Shown: positions 28,026-36,587, numbered from the stretch's first letter. The stretch is 64,000 nucleotides of DNA from Roseateles sp. (GCA_019234295.1 JAFALK010000015.1:1-64000), one strand, 5' to 3'. Numbers and translations: made by a program. Notes: generated by a model not told the origin, from the sequence alone.

Positions 28026-29875
28026 CCTTGCTGCTTGGCCAACTGGTACTTGTTCAGGAGTGCTGCGCGATCAGCGGCAGACATGTTCTGCGTGAACTGC
28101 GCGAGGCGTCCGGGATCGAACTGGCCGATAGCGGAGAGCTGGTAGACGCGGGGATCGAAGCCCTGGCGCCAGCCTTGTTCGAACTGGGCCTGGTTCATCG
28201 GTGAGTTGCCCGGCTGCTGAGCCCACTGCTGCTGGGCTTTGGCCTTGGCCTGTAGCGCGAGCTCGGAGCCCTTGTTCCAGAGCGCCACGTCCTGCACGGC
28301 CTGGGGGAACATGCCCTTGTTGACGTTCGCCGCGATCTGCGCATCGAGCTGGGCGTCTGTTCCGGTGCCACCGGCTGCCTGCCAATTCCGATTCGCGTTC
28401 TGCTGCATGAACTTGGTGATCTCGCTGTAGCGCGCCACGTCGGTCCTCGGGTCCATGCCCACCAGGCCCGCCAGCCGAGCGCCGATCGCGGTGTCGGCAA
28501 ACGCGCCCTGCATCTTGTTCTTCCAATCCTGGTTCGGTCCGGTGGCCACGCCGCTGCGCGACAGCGCCAGGATGTTGTCGAGCACGTTGACGCGCGTTGG
28601 ACTCTCCGAGGCCTGCCGCTGCAGGTCCGTCATGCGCGCCGCGCCGGCCGTCCCCAGGTCGCTCTCGCCAGGGCCGAGCTTGGTTGTCGGTGGTTGCCAG
28701 CCCGGCGCCGTATAGCCGGCGAAGCGCCCCGGGCTGAGGCCGCCCTGGCCGACTTGAGCGGGGGCCCCTTGCGGGCCAGCTGCCGGGCCGAAGAACTGGC
28801 CGCCCGGCACCATCGTCTCGCGCCCAGTCTGCTTGTCGATCGACGGGAACAGCGTGCCGCGACTGCGGCCGCCGGCTTCGGCTTCAGCCTGGGTCTGTGC
28901 GACGCCGGCCGCGCCGGCCATCGGCCGCACGCCGATCATGTTGCCGTTCATGTCGAAGACCGGCTCAGCTCCTTGGGGAACTGCTGGATTGAAGCGCCGC
29001 GACCCATCCGGATTGAGGGTCCAACTGCCTGGCCGCGCATTCTCCGGGGCGATGTAGGTCTGCTTGCTGATCCAGGCGCCCATGATCTGGCGCCCGACCT
29101 GCGAATTCGGATCGATGCCCATGGAGGTCAGCGACTTGCTGAAGTCCGTGCGGTTGTCGGAGCGCTGGATGAACTGCGTCATGTAGGCGTTCGGGTCCGC
29201 CATGTAGGCCATGTACGCCTGCTGCGGCGACATCCCAGGCATCTGCAGCGGACCGCCCTGGGGCGAGGCATAGGCCTGCGGAGGAAAGCCTTGAGGCGCA
29301 GAGGCTTGCGATCCCGATGGCGGAGGCATCTGTTGACCCTTGCCTCCTGCCAGGCCACTGCCATTGGACACAGGTGCCGCGGGTTGCGCGTTGGGGCCGG
29401 CGGGATCGGTCGGACTCGGCTGTTGAGCCTGCAGCGGCGCATCGTTGGCGTGCAGCGACTCATGACCAACGTCAGGGCCCAGCGCAGTCGACGTGGGCGA
29501 AGTGTGTGCACCGGGCGCCGCACCGGCCGGCACCGTAGGTGCGCTGGGAACGCCCTGGGCGCCACCGGTTCCGGGCGGGGAGAACCCAAACTGCGCGGCC
29601 ATCGCTCGGTTGCCCGTGGCCATCGCGTTGGCCTGGTCCTGAATCGACTGATCGCCGAGCTTGGCGCCCTCGTAGGCCTGCAGCATTTTCGCGAGTCCCT
29701 GGGTCCAGGAGACACGGCCGCGCGGGTCGTAGTCGATCGGCGCCATGCTCTGGCCCATCAACGCGTCGGCCAACTTGGCGCGCCGTTGCGCCTCTAGCTG
29801 CTGAAGGACGTAGTTGGGGTCTTGCGCGGCGACTGGATTCATTCCGCCGGGCTGGAAGTTCTGCACATTGGCCAT
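28013..29875 (-). CDS. Large Gln/Pro/Gly-rich phage protein, possible internal virion (ejection) protein
   Basis: 620 aa without a recognised domain. Residues 90-220 are Pro/Gln/Ser/Ala-rich low complexity; residues 400-620 are Gln- and Ala-rich helical sequence (NANRNWQAAGGTGTDAQLDA; NKGSELALQAKAKAQQQWAQ). The size, composition and overlap with a transglycosylase gene recall internal core or ejection proteins of podoviruses. This role is an inference from position only. No signal peptide or membrane span is seen. Confidence 0.65.
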   Translation of the reverse strand: MANVQNFQPGGMNPVAAQDPNYVLQQLEAQRRAKLADALMGQSMAPIDYDPRGRVSWTQGLAKMLQAYEGAKLGDQSIQDQANAMATGNRAMAAQFGFSPPGTGGAQGVPSAPTVPAGAAPGAHTSPTSTALGPDVGHESLHANDAPLQAQQPSPTDPAGPNAQPAAPVSNGSGLAGGKGQQMPPPSGSQASAPQGFPPQAYASPQGGPLQMPGMSPQQAYMAYMADPNAYMTQFIQRSDNRTDFSKSLTSMGIDPNSQVGRQIMGAWISKQTYIAPENARPGSWTLNPDGSRRFNPAVPQGAEPVFDMNGNMIGVRPMAGAAGVAQTQAEAEAGGRSRGTLFPSIDKQTGRETMVPGGQFFGPAAGPQGAPAQVGQGGLSPGRFAGYTAPGWQPPTTKLGPGESDLGTAGAARMTDLQRQASESPTRVNVLDNILALSRSGVATGPNQDWKNKMQGAFADTAIGARLAGLVGMDPRTDVARYSEITKFMQQNANRNWQAAGGTGTDAQLDAQIAANVNKGMFPQAVQDVALWNKGSELALQAKAKAQQQWAQQPGNSPMNQAQFEQGWRQGFDPRVYQLSAIGQFDPGRLAQFTQNMSAADRAALLNKYQLAKQQGWIQ

Positions 29876-29885
29876 GTGATTGCCC

Positions 29886-30227
29886 TCAGTTGCTCGGCGT
29901 AGTCCAGCCCTGCTGTAGCGCGAGCGCGCCGAGCGGATCCTGGCTCGTGTTGGCGTTGTTCAGTGCGGCCTGCGGAACGCTGCTGCCCAGCTGGAACGGC
30001 TGCGGCTGTTGCTGCTGATTCCACAGTCGCGCGGCCACCATGGAATTGGCCAGCGTGCCCAACCCCTGAAGAGGCGAATAGGCGCCGCGAGGATTGACCT
30101 GCGGTTGCTGACCCATCAGCATCATCGCCATCTTCTGCTGCGGCGTGAGCTGCTGGGACTGCGACGGGTCCGGTTGCTGAGGATCGCCGTAGGAGCCAGG
30201 CAACGTCGGCGTGGAGTTGATGTTCAT
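29886..30227 (-). CDS. Small Gln/Pro-rich phage protein
   Basis: 113 aa, Gln/Pro-rich throughout (QQPDPSQSQQLTPQQKMAMM). LGTLANSMVAARLWNQQQQP is the only helix-like segment. It lies ten bases upstream of the 620-aa gene and shares its composition, suggesting a related virion-associated role. No family recognised. Confidence 0.6.
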   Translation of the reverse strand: MNINSTPTLPGSYGDPQQPDPSQSQQLTPQQKMAMMLMGQQPQVNPRGAYSPLQGLGTLANSMVAARLWNQQQQPQPFQLGSSVPQAALNNANTSQDPLGALALQQGWTTPSN

Positions 30228-30252
30228 GGTTACCTTTCGGTCGGCTTGTGGA

Positions 30253-30606
30253 TCAATTCATCGACTCGCCAACCGTGTGCCACGGCAGCATCGTGAGGTG
30301 GGCGGCAAGTTGCGGGACAGGAATCCGGGTGCCGTCGGGCAGGATCACCTCCAACGCCCCCGGGAAAGCCGAAATGAGTCCGCCCGCGGCCTGCACGATG
30401 GGCAGCAGCCAGGGCATCTCGCTGGCCACGACCTCCGCGACGAACCAGCGGAAGCGCTGATCGCAGAAGGCGTTTTGATCTGAGGTCAACCCATTCGAAG
30501 CCGCCGGATCCTGGTCTTCGAAGCAGGTCCACGGCGTGAAGATGGGCACGGTCGCGCGGCTGGGCCGTTCACCGTTCTGGGAGAGCTCTTGCTGGGCCTG
30601 CATCAC
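30253..30606 (-). CDS. Phage hypothetical protein
   Basis: 117 aa. The central part has hydrophobic segments (FVAEVVASEMPWLLPIVQAA, then GLISAFPGALEVILPDGTRI) without a clear transmembrane topology. It overlaps the next upstream gene's stop by four bases (ATGA), so it belongs to the same transcript. Function unknown. Confidence 0.6.
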   Translation of the reverse strand: MMQAQQELSQNGERPSRATVPIFTPWTCFEDQDPAASNGLTSDQNAFCDQRFRWFVAEVVASEMPWLLPIVQAAGGLISAFPGALEVILPDGTRIPVPQLAAHLTMLPWHTVGESMN

Positions 30607-30824
30607 GCCGCCTCCAGGCGATGGCGAATGAGGCCGGCAACCGCCTGCACGTCGTCTTCCCGGTACGCGGGTTGGCCGTCAGACAGGATGGGCGTCAGGC
30701 CGGCGCGGCCCGCGCTGCTGTAGCCGGCTAGCGCTGCGGCCTCGAGCAGTTGGAAGGCAGCGGCCCTGGGCGAGAGCAATCGGCCGGCGAGTGGCTTGGG
30801 AGCGGGAGCAATCGCTGCATGCAT
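30603..30824 (-). CDS. Small phage hypothetical protein
   Basis: 73 aa. SPRAAAFQLLEAAALAGYSS resembles a helix, and PAYREDDVQAVAGLIRHRLE is acidic-basic helical, giving a faint winged-helix or MerR-like look that I cannot confirm. It overlaps its downstream neighbour by four bases. Confidence 0.5.
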   Translation of the reverse strand: MHAAIAPAPKPLAGRLLSPRAAAFQLLEAAALAGYSSAGRAGLTPILSDGQPAYREDDVQAVAGLIRHRLEAA

Positions 30825-30828
30825 GGCG

Positions 30829-31170
30829 TCAGTCCTCAGAAATTTCCCGCATGGTCAGCTGTCTCACGATGCGGCTGCAAGCCTTCCCGGAACTTTGGGC
30901 GGTGCCGCTCTGCGGTGCACACGGTGGAAGTTCCGGAACGGCTGTGAGCCGAGGCAGCTTCAGCGCGGCCGGCAGCGTCCAGCGCATCCGGTCTCCGCCG
31001 AGCATCTGCGGCGCCGGGAAGCGATCGGCCCAGGCCATGCGGATCAGCGCGAGGTCGATCAGCTCCTGTTGCGAGCGGCCGGGGTGCAGCGCACGCAGCA
31101 CCTGCAGGGCTTCCTGTGCGGCCGGGCCAGGAAGCCACTCCACGCGAGGTTGACGAGGCTTGCGCGACAT
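30829..31170 (-). CDS. Phage hypothetical protein
   Basis: 113 aa from the ATG at 31170 (MSRKPRQPRVEWLPGPAAQE). The N-terminal half reads like a small helical domain (LQVLRALHPGRSQQELIDLA), and the rest is Pro/Ser-rich. The open frame upstream of the chosen start overlaps the PP-loop gene end and is not homologous to anything I know. Confidence 0.5.
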   Translation of the reverse strand: MSRKPRQPRVEWLPGPAAQEALQVLRALHPGRSQQELIDLALIRMAWADRFPAPQMLGGDRMRWTLPAALKLPRLTAVPELPPCAPQSGTAQSSGKACSRIVRQLTMREISED

Positions 31171-31180
31171 TGGCGTCCAG

Positions 31181-32059
31181 TCAGCTGCTGCGGATGCCCG
31201 CAAGGTCGAGCATGACCGCATGCCAGCGCTGCACGACTGCGGTGTCCGGCGACGGCTCATCCAAGTCATTAGCCCCGATCGCAGCCCGCAGATACCGTCG
31301 CTCGCGGTCTTGCGCCTGGTCGATCACCTTCAGCCGGCGCTCCACTTCGGCCGCAGCCGCAGTGTGGTGATCGCGCAGGTAGCGCAGCAGCGGCTCGCGC
31401 TCGTGCATGTAGGCGGTGCAGTGCAAGCAGTCGAGTGACGTCAGCCCATACGCGTACTGGGCCGGGATGGGCACGTCCTCCCGCTTGAGGTACTCGAACA
31501 CCTGCAGCGCCGTCCATTCCTGAATCGGCAACACGATGCTGGCATTGATCTCTCTGACAATCGAGCCGTGACGGTATGCGGAGTTGCGTAGACGCTCGTC
31601 GTCTCGCTGGCCTCGAATGAGCGCCTTCACGCCTGCGGCGGCCAAGGCCTTGTGCATCGGCAGCCACACGTTGTGGGCGCAGCATTCGTACCGTCCAACC
31701 AGCGCGGGATGTTCCTGGTCGGGGTCCAACATACGCCCCAACGGGGAGGAGCCTGCTGGCACCATGTCCACCGGCCAGCCTGCAGTCTGCTGCGTCTGCA
31801 CGGCCTGCCCCTGAACCTCGTGAAAGTGCGGCACCATGGCCTTGATGGCATCCATCTGCGCACGCGTCTCTGGCACCGTGTCGCCGGCGTTGGCCCAGAC
31901 CACATGGATCCGATCCCACCACGGCCTCGCCAGTTGAAGGCAGGCCAGGCTGTCCTTGCCGCCCGACAGCTGCAGCGCGACCAGATCGAACTGCGCGACG
32001 GCTTCCTCGATCCGCGCCTGCGCTTGGTCGATTCGGGCACTGAGGCCCTGGCTATCCAC
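31181..32059 (-). CDS. PP-loop (PAPS reductase-like) phage protein
   Basis: 292 aa adenine-nucleotide alpha-hydrolase fold. The PP-loop is LVALQLSGGKDSLACLQLAR (SGGKDS, residues 33-38). ALIRGQRDDERLRNSAYR and the Cys pairs YECCAHNV and LDCLHCTAY resemble PAPS/APS reductase-family proteins and the phosphorothioation enzyme DndC. Such proteins are frequent in phages but their substrate is mostly unknown; sulfur transfer to nucleic acid or nucleotide is possible. No dndD, dndE or restriction partner is adjacent. It overlaps the upstream gene by eight bases. Confidence 0.8.
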   Translation of the reverse strand: MDSQGLSARIDQAQARIEEAVAQFDLVALQLSGGKDSLACLQLARPWWDRIHVVWANAGDTVPETRAQMDAIKAMVPHFHEVQGQAVQTQQTAGWPVDMVPAGSSPLGRMLDPDQEHPALVGRYECCAHNVWLPMHKALAAAGVKALIRGQRDDERLRNSAYRHGSIVREINASIVLPIQEWTALQVFEYLKREDVPIPAQYAYGLTSLDCLHCTAYMHEREPLLRYLRDHHTAAAAEVERRLKVIDQAQDRERRYLRAAIGANDLDEPSPDTAVVQRWHAVMLDLAGIRSS

Positions 32060-32342
32060 GGTCGACCTCTTCGCTTCCGGTCTGCCGCCGCTCGACGATC
32101 ACCAGCACGTATGTGCCGGCGGGCGCCTCCCGCGTCGCGCGGTCCATGAAATCGGTCTCGGTCTCGTCCGGCAGCCGATCCCACGAGGGCCCTGAGCCAG
32201 TGATGATCCGCGCCGCCTCGCCGTCCTCACGCTGCCCAGCAGCGCCGAAGCGACTGAGGCTGACGAAGTGCATCTCGCGCGCCGGCGCCAGCTTGCACTC
32301 CAGCGCGTCGAGGCGCCTCCTAAGGTTCAGGTTTTTGGCCAT
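32052..32342 (-). CDS. Phage hypothetical protein
   Basis: 96 aa. It starts MAKNLNLRRRLDALECKLAP, a short basic helix, followed by a beta-like segment (THR-rich middle, GTYVLVIVERRQ). It overlaps both neighbours (upstream DUF5681 gene by 23 bases, downstream PP-loop gene by 8). Function unknown. Confidence 0.55.
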   Translation of the reverse strand: MAKNLNLRRRLDALECKLAPAREMHFVSLSRFGAAGQREDGEAARIITGSGPSWDRLPDETETDFMDRATREAPAGTYVLVIVERRQTGSEEVDRG

Positions 32343-32748
32343 GCGCCCTCTCCATTGCTGCGATCCGCTTCGCGAGGTCGTCGGTTTCGATCAGGCCGGC
32401 CAGCGCCGACAGTCCCGCCAGCATCTGCGCGGCCTGGCTTGGTGCGAGATCGCCGGCACCGGCGGCCTTGAGCACCGCCCTGCCCTGGTCGACCAAACTT
32501 CCGTCGGCCGGCAGGCTGATCGGCGCAGCCAGCTCCACCGCCTTGACCGGCGGCAGCACGCGCTCGAGCAGCAGGCGCGCGGCCTGGGCGTCGCCGGCCA
32601 GCGCGAGCTCGACCTGCTTGGCGATGATCTCGGGCAGGTGCTTCGCGATCGCCGCACGCAGCTTGCCGATCTCGCCGCTGCCAGGCTTGCGGCCCGCCGG
32701 ATTGCCGGACGTGCCGCGCGTGAATGGCTTCCCAGTACCACGCGTCAT
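32320..32748 (-). CDS. DUF5681-domain phage protein
   Basis: 142 aa. The N-terminal FTRGTSGNPAGRKPGSGE matches the GxSGNPxGRPKG signature of DUF5681, commonly encoded beside phage terminases and sometimes regarded as a small-terminase-like DNA-binding protein. The rest is helical (LRAAIAKHLPEIIAKQVELA). No large terminase is found next to it. Confidence 0.75.
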   Translation of the reverse strand: MTRGTGKPFTRGTSGNPAGRKPGSGEIGKLRAAIAKHLPEIIAKQVELALAGDAQAARLLLERVLPPVKAVELAAPISLPADGSLVDQGRAVLKAAGAGDLAPSQAAQMLAGLSALAGLIETDDLAKRIAAMERAHGQKPEP

Positions 32749-32809
32749 GCTGGCTGCACCCTGGCTGCTGTTACAGGGAAAAGGTCGGCTTGATGATCCG
32801 GGACCCAGG

Positions 32810-34189
32810 TCATTCGAATCCGCCCTTGCTCTTGTAGGTGCCTTTGACCTTGCCGGCGTCCTCGCTGATGTCGGCCGTGCTCACGGCCCAGCGCTGGACG
32901 TCGCCGTCAAAGTCCAGCCCGAACGCGCCGCACCGGCCCTGGCGGTTCTTCTCGACGGCCAGGCCGATGATTTGGCGCTCGCCGGCTGTTCGCACCCGCC
33001 ATAGGAAGGCGACGACGTCGGCGTCCTGCTCGACAGCGCCGGAATCGCGCAGGTCGCTGAGTCGCGGACGCTGGCCATTGCGGCTTTCGACAGCGCGGTT
33101 GAGCTGCGAAAGGCTCACGATGGCAATGCCCATCTCCTTCGCCAAGGCTTTGAGCCCGCGTGAGAGGGTCTCGATCTCGGCATTGCGGTTGTCGCCGCTG
33201 CCGGCGCACAGCTGCAGGTAGTCGAGCACCAGCACTCGCAGGCCCTTGACCGATCTGGCCTTGGCGCGGATGTCGCCGATCGACAGGGCGGCCTGGTCGT
33301 CCACGAACAGCGGCAGCCGGGCGCCGCGGTCCACGGCTTCCGAGAGCGACGACCACTCGCCGTCGCTGAGCTGCGCGGTCTGGATCTTGCCGAAGCCGAT
33401 GCGGCCGAGGTTGGCGAGCGCGCGATCTGCGACTTCGGACCCGGGCATCTCCTGCGACAGGTACAGCGTCGGAAGCCCCTGCTCGGCCAGGACCAGCGCG
33501 AGCTGCTGCGAGAAACTGGACTTGCCGACGGCCGGGCGGGCGGCGATCACGTAAACATGCCCGGGGCGCAGCCCCCCGTTGAGCATTTCGTCCAGTGGGC
33601 CGCAACGCGTGGACCAGCCCAAGTCGGCTGCATTGCCCTCCGCGACTGCGTTGACGTGATCGATGCGCTCGACGATGAGATCGGCGAGTGCCTTGGGCTG
33701 GCGGCGTTGGGTGCCACGCTCTAGCGCCGAGACGCTAGCGGCGATGCGGTCCAGCCGATCGCTCATGGGCAGCCCCGGGGCCCATGCTGTCGCTGCGGCC
33801 GCGTCGACCAACGCAATCAGCCGGCGGTGCAGCGAATATTCGCGGACGATCTCGGAATAACGGCGCAGATTGGCGGCGCTCGGCACACTCTGCGCGAGCG
33901 CGTTCAGGTAGCTGAGGCCGCCGCCCTCGGCCTTGCCAATCGAGGTCAGCTCCTCGAAAACCGTCACAACGTCGGCCGGCTTGCCGGCGTTCACGAGCCT
34001 GCCGACGGCGGCGAAGATCAACTTGTGCTCGTAGCGGTAGAAGTCGCTGTCGGTCAGCAGGTCGGCGGCCTTGTCCCAGGCCGAGTTGTCGATCAGCAGG
34101 CCGCCGAGCACGCTTTGCTCGGCCTCGACCGAATGCGGCGGCACGCGCAGGCCGGACTCGTCGGTCGGGATGTCGGTAGGTGCGTTCAC
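32810..34189 (-). CDS. Phage replicative DNA helicase (DnaB family)
   Basis: 459 aa. The N-terminal DnaB domain starts VPPHSVEAEQSVLGGLLIDN; the C-terminal RecA-like domain has Walker A AARPAVGKSSFSQQLALVLA, TLYLSQEMPGSEVADRALAN and VLVLDYLQLCAGSGDN (Walker B). It unwinds DNA at the fork and is loaded by the initiator encoded just upstream. The start is a GTG at 34189 overlapping that gene's stop (GTGA), with GGAGG seven bases before it. An upstream ATG in the same frame lies inside the initiator gene. Confidence 0.93.
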   Translation of the reverse strand: MNAPTDIPTDESGLRVPPHSVEAEQSVLGGLLIDNSAWDKAADLLTDSDFYRYEHKLIFAAVGRLVNAGKPADVVTVFEELTSIGKAEGGGLSYLNALAQSVPSAANLRRYSEIVREYSLHRRLIALVDAAAATAWAPGLPMSDRLDRIAASVSALERGTQRRQPKALADLIVERIDHVNAVAEGNAADLGWSTRCGPLDEMLNGGLRPGHVYVIAARPAVGKSSFSQQLALVLAEQGLPTLYLSQEMPGSEVADRALANLGRIGFGKIQTAQLSDGEWSSLSEAVDRGARLPLFVDDQAALSIGDIRAKARSVKGLRVLVLDYLQLCAGSGDNRNAEIETLSRGLKALAKEMGIAIVSLSQLNRAVESRNGQRPRLSDLRDSGAVEQDADVVAFLWRVRTAGERQIIGLAVEKNRQGRCGAFGLDFDGDVQRWAVSTADISEDAGKVKGTYKSKGGFE

Positions 34190-34974
34190 GCGACAGCCTC
34201 CGCAGTCTTCTCGATGACCTGTTTCATGCCACGCTCGGTCAGCAGGAAGTCCAGGTCGCATTGCCAGCCCTCATGGCCGGCGCCGCGTTGAGTCCGGCCC
34301 ATCAGGAAGTCGTTGTCGCGGGCTCGCCCGAAGTAGCTGCGAATCCACTCGAGGGCCTCGGCTGCAGTGGTCGCACGCCGGCTGCCATCGGATTTCGCGC
34401 TCGTGAGCACCCAAGCCCAGACCTTCGGAATGCTGTGCTTGCGATCCTTCGTCATGAGGCGAACGCGCGGCAGCTCCGGAAGAACCTCGTGGTACAGGTC
34501 GACGATGGCCTGACTGGGACAGGCGGGAACGCTGTCGGCAGCTTTACGCTGGCGACGAGGTTGCGCAGCAACTGACGTATCTGACGGTTCCTGACGGTTC
34601 AATGACGGTTCGGGTGCAAGCCCTTGCAGGGGTTTCGCGCAAGCCTTTGCACCCCTCCGCGCAAGCCTTTGCACCCCTGCATTCCTTTGCACCCCTGCAA
34701 AAGCTTGCACCCCTTCGGCCAGCGTGATGCGGTACAGATTCGTGCCGCGGGGCCCCTCGTTCTCGCGCACCTCGAGCTCACCGGACTGCCGCAGCGCGGC
34801 CAGGAGCACCTGGGCGTTGCGCAGCTGCATCCGGCATTTCTCGGCCAGCGTGCCGACCGCTGGGTAGGCAACGCCGTCGTCGTCGGCGAAGTCGGCGATG
34901 GCCAGCAGCATCAGCAGGTGGGGGCCGCTCTGCGCTGACTCGGCCCAAACACGGGTCGAGGTTCTGACGCTCAT
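34186..34974 (-). CDS. Phage replication initiator (lambda O-like, helix-turn-helix)
   Basis: 262 aa. The N-terminal winged HTH (LLMLLAIADFADDDGVAYPA; GTLAEKCRMQLRNAQVLLAA) is the pattern of phage replication proteins that bind origin repeats. The C-terminus (EALEWIRSYFGRARDNDFLM) resembles the region that contacts the helicase loader. Its middle third is encoded by DNA that carries the iterons at 34572-34714. Position immediately before a DnaB-like helicase, with a four-base overlap, supports the initiator role. The start MSVRTSTRVWAE is preferred over an ATG eight codons upstream; it overlaps the next gene by four bases (ATGA). Confidence 0.8.
   Translation of the reverse strand: MSVRTSTRVWAESAQSGPHLLMLLAIADFADDDGVAYPAVGTLAEKCRMQLRNAQVLLAALRQSGELEVRENEGPRGTNLYRITLAEGVQAFAGVQRNAGVQRLARRGAKACAKPLQGLAPEPSLNRQEPSDTSVAAQPRRQRKAADSVPACPSQAIVDLYHEVLPELPRVRLMTKDRKHSIPKVWAWVLTSAKSDGSRRATTAAEALEWIRSYFGRARDNDFLMGRTQRGAGHEGWQCDLDFLLTERGMKQVIEKTAEAVA
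34572..34714. repeat. Iteron cluster inside the initiator gene, candidate phage replication origin
   Basis: Two sets of direct repeats. CTGACGGTTC occurs at 34581 and 34591, with partial copies at 34572 (CTGACGTAT) and 34602 (ATGACGGTTC). TTGCACCCCT occurs at 34647, 34669, 34687 and 34705 (spacings 22, 18, 18), the first two within a longer CGCGCAAGCC-prefixed unit. An inverted GGGTGCAAG lies at 34612-34620. Lambda-type phages place their origin within gene O in this way. Confidence 0.7.
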
Positions 34975-35276
34975 GTGGCCATCCCCTCGGGCCAGCACCC
35001 CTTGAAATTCGCGGCCTGATCAAGCCGGCGGCACGCGTCGATCAGGCGCAGCTGATCGGCAGCCTCGAAGTCGTGCAGCGGTGCCCAGTAGTCCCCGCGT
35101 CGGGTACTCCAGACCACGGCGAACACACCAGCGCACCCGACCGCGCCAGAGGGCCGCCAGGGGCCGCGAATCTGACCAAGGGTAAGGAGATGCCCGCGCA
35201 GCGGGTAAAAACGCCGCAGCGGCCGGTCTGGCACGTTCTGGCCGAACTGGCGGCGGTATGTTGACGACGCATTCAT
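34971..35276 (-). CDS. Phage hypothetical protein
   Basis: 101 aa. No recognised domain; the C-terminal half (DFEAADQLRLIDACRRLDQA) is helical and GCAGVFAVVWSTRRGDYWAP is beta-like. ATGA overlaps with both neighbours place it in the early operon ahead of the initiator. Confidence 0.6.
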   Translation of the reverse strand: MNASSTYRRQFGQNVPDRPLRRFYPLRGHLLTLGQIRGPWRPSGAVGCAGVFAVVWSTRRGDYWAPLHDFEAADQLRLIDACRRLDQAANFKGCWPEGMAT

Positions 35277-35626
35277 GCCGGCGCCCCCACGATATTCAGA
35301 AACCGCTCGACCTCTTCGTCGTCGGCCAGTGTGCGGAACTGCCCCCAGCGCGATGCCAGCCAGGTGCTGTCGGCCTGCCGCACCAGCTCGAAGCCGGCCA
35401 GCGCAGCTCGAGCTGAGAGGGTTGCGTCCTGCTTGGCTTCAGGCGTCTCAGCCGCCTGCACGACCTCGACCCGATCGCCGCGGAGCGCCGCAGCGACGAT
35501 CTCGGCGAGCTTGTGGGCCAGAGCCGGCGGCAGCGGCATGCCGGAGCGGGCGCGGGCGATGTCGGCGAGGTCGTCGGCGCTGAGCTCGATCGCCTTCGGT
35601 TGGCTCAGCTTCGGCTTATGCGGCAT
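35273..35626 (-). CDS. Phage hypothetical protein
   Basis: 117 aa. LADIARARSGMPLPPALAHK and the C-terminal WGQFRTLADDEEVERFLNIV are the only structured-looking parts. It overlaps the AlpA-like gene by 11 bases and the downstream gene by four. Function unknown. Confidence 0.55.
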   Translation of the reverse strand: MPHKPKLSQPKAIELSADDLADIARARSGMPLPPALAHKLAEIVAAALRGDRVEVVQAAETPEAKQDATLSARAALAGFELVRQADSTWLASRWGQFRTLADDEEVERFLNIVGAPA

Positions 35627-35888
35627 GGCTCACCTCGGCCTGGGCGGCAAGCCAAGCGGTCACTTCACCGGCCCGCCATCGCGTGCACCTGCTGCTAAGG
35701 CGAATCGGCTTCACGAACTCGCCGGCCGCGACCTTGCGGTTGATCGTGGTGGGGCTCAGACCTACCAGGGCCTGGACCGTCCGGATCGTCAAAAGCGCTT
35801 CCGGCACGCGCGCAGCCTCGATGGGCTGATGCGCAAGGGCTCCGCGCGAACGGACTTCAGATTGATGTTGCGGCTTACTGGGGTGCAT
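35616..35888 (-). CDS. AlpA-like helix-turn-helix regulator / excisionase-type protein
   Basis: 90 aa. LLTIRTVQALVGLSPTTINR is the MerR-like wing-HTH of AlpA/excisionase proteins, followed by KPIRLSSRCTRWRAGEVTAW, with the W-x-x-x-E-V ending typical of AlpA. In P4-like elements AlpA activates integrase expression and excision. It lies between the integrase region and the replication genes, the expected place. Confidence 0.8.
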   Translation of the reverse strand: MHPSKPQHQSEVRSRGALAHQPIEAARVPEALLTIRTVQALVGLSPTTINRKVAAGEFVKPIRLSSRCTRWRAGEVTAWLAAQAEVSHAA

Positions 35889-35981
35889 TAGGGCCTCACT
35901 TGATGAGCGAGGCCAATGTCAGGTGGAAGCCCTGGGCCGTACAACCTTGGGCCTTGGGCCAGTTTGGCCCAAAGGCGCCGC

Positions 35982-36587
35982 CTAGGGCGGCGCGTCTTTG
36001 ATAGCTCCTTCTTTCCGCAGACGCTGCCATGCCTTGTTCATGACGTCGACGGAATATCGCAACGCATCCATTACCTTGCTCTTGGGCTCAGAGACCTTGC
36101 CGGCCGGAGGCCTTGGAAGTGCCAATGGGTCGAAGCCCAGTTCCTTCAACTTGAGCAGAATCGCCTGCTCCTGCGCTTGATGCGCTGGCACGCGCTTTGT
36201 GGCGCCGGCCGCGCCATCTACGACGGGTTCGCTGCCAAGCAACGCCTTCGTGAGCGCACGGACGTCAACAGCTCGAACGAAAGCCCCTTCGACAACATCC
36301 GTGCGAGCCTCGAGGACCGGATCCAGCAGGGTGAGCCTCCCGGTACGCACCGCATCGTCAAGCCGTCGCTGCGCCTCTCGGGCCGTCACGATCCGAAGAA
36401 ATTCAAGCGGCCCAAATCGCCGCTCCGCACCCACGGCGTCAGCCACGGTCGCCGCGTTGAATTCGGCCGCCAACTCTTGTCGGCGATAGATCAATTCCCG
36501 CGCCCACTCCGTCGGAGTCGCATCGGGGTGAAGTTCCCTGGCTAGGATCAGCGCTGCCCCTTCCAGATTCCAGATTTCGTCGTCCAT
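35982..36587 (-). CDS. Hypothetical protein next to the integrase
   Basis: 201 aa. A soluble, acidic, mostly helical protein (NLEGAALILARELHPDATPT; VMDALRYSVDVMNKAWQRLR). No domain recognised and no signal peptide. It begins 88 bases after the integrase stop, on the same strand. Confidence 0.6.
   Translation of the reverse strand: MDDEIWNLEGAALILARELHPDATPTEWARELIYRRQELAAEFNAATVADAVGAERRFGPLEFLRIVTAREAQRRLDDAVRTGRLTLLDPVLEARTDVVEGAFVRAVDVRALTKALLGSEPVVDGAAGATKRVPAHQAQEQAILLKLKELGFDPLALPRPPAGKVSEPKSKVMDALRYSVDVMNKAWQRLRKEGAIKDAPP

Noticed and set aside
34572-34714. CRISPR-like array
   Set aside because: Repeats are 10 bases with spacers of at most 12 bases, lie inside a gene and no cas genes exist nearby; iterons fit better.
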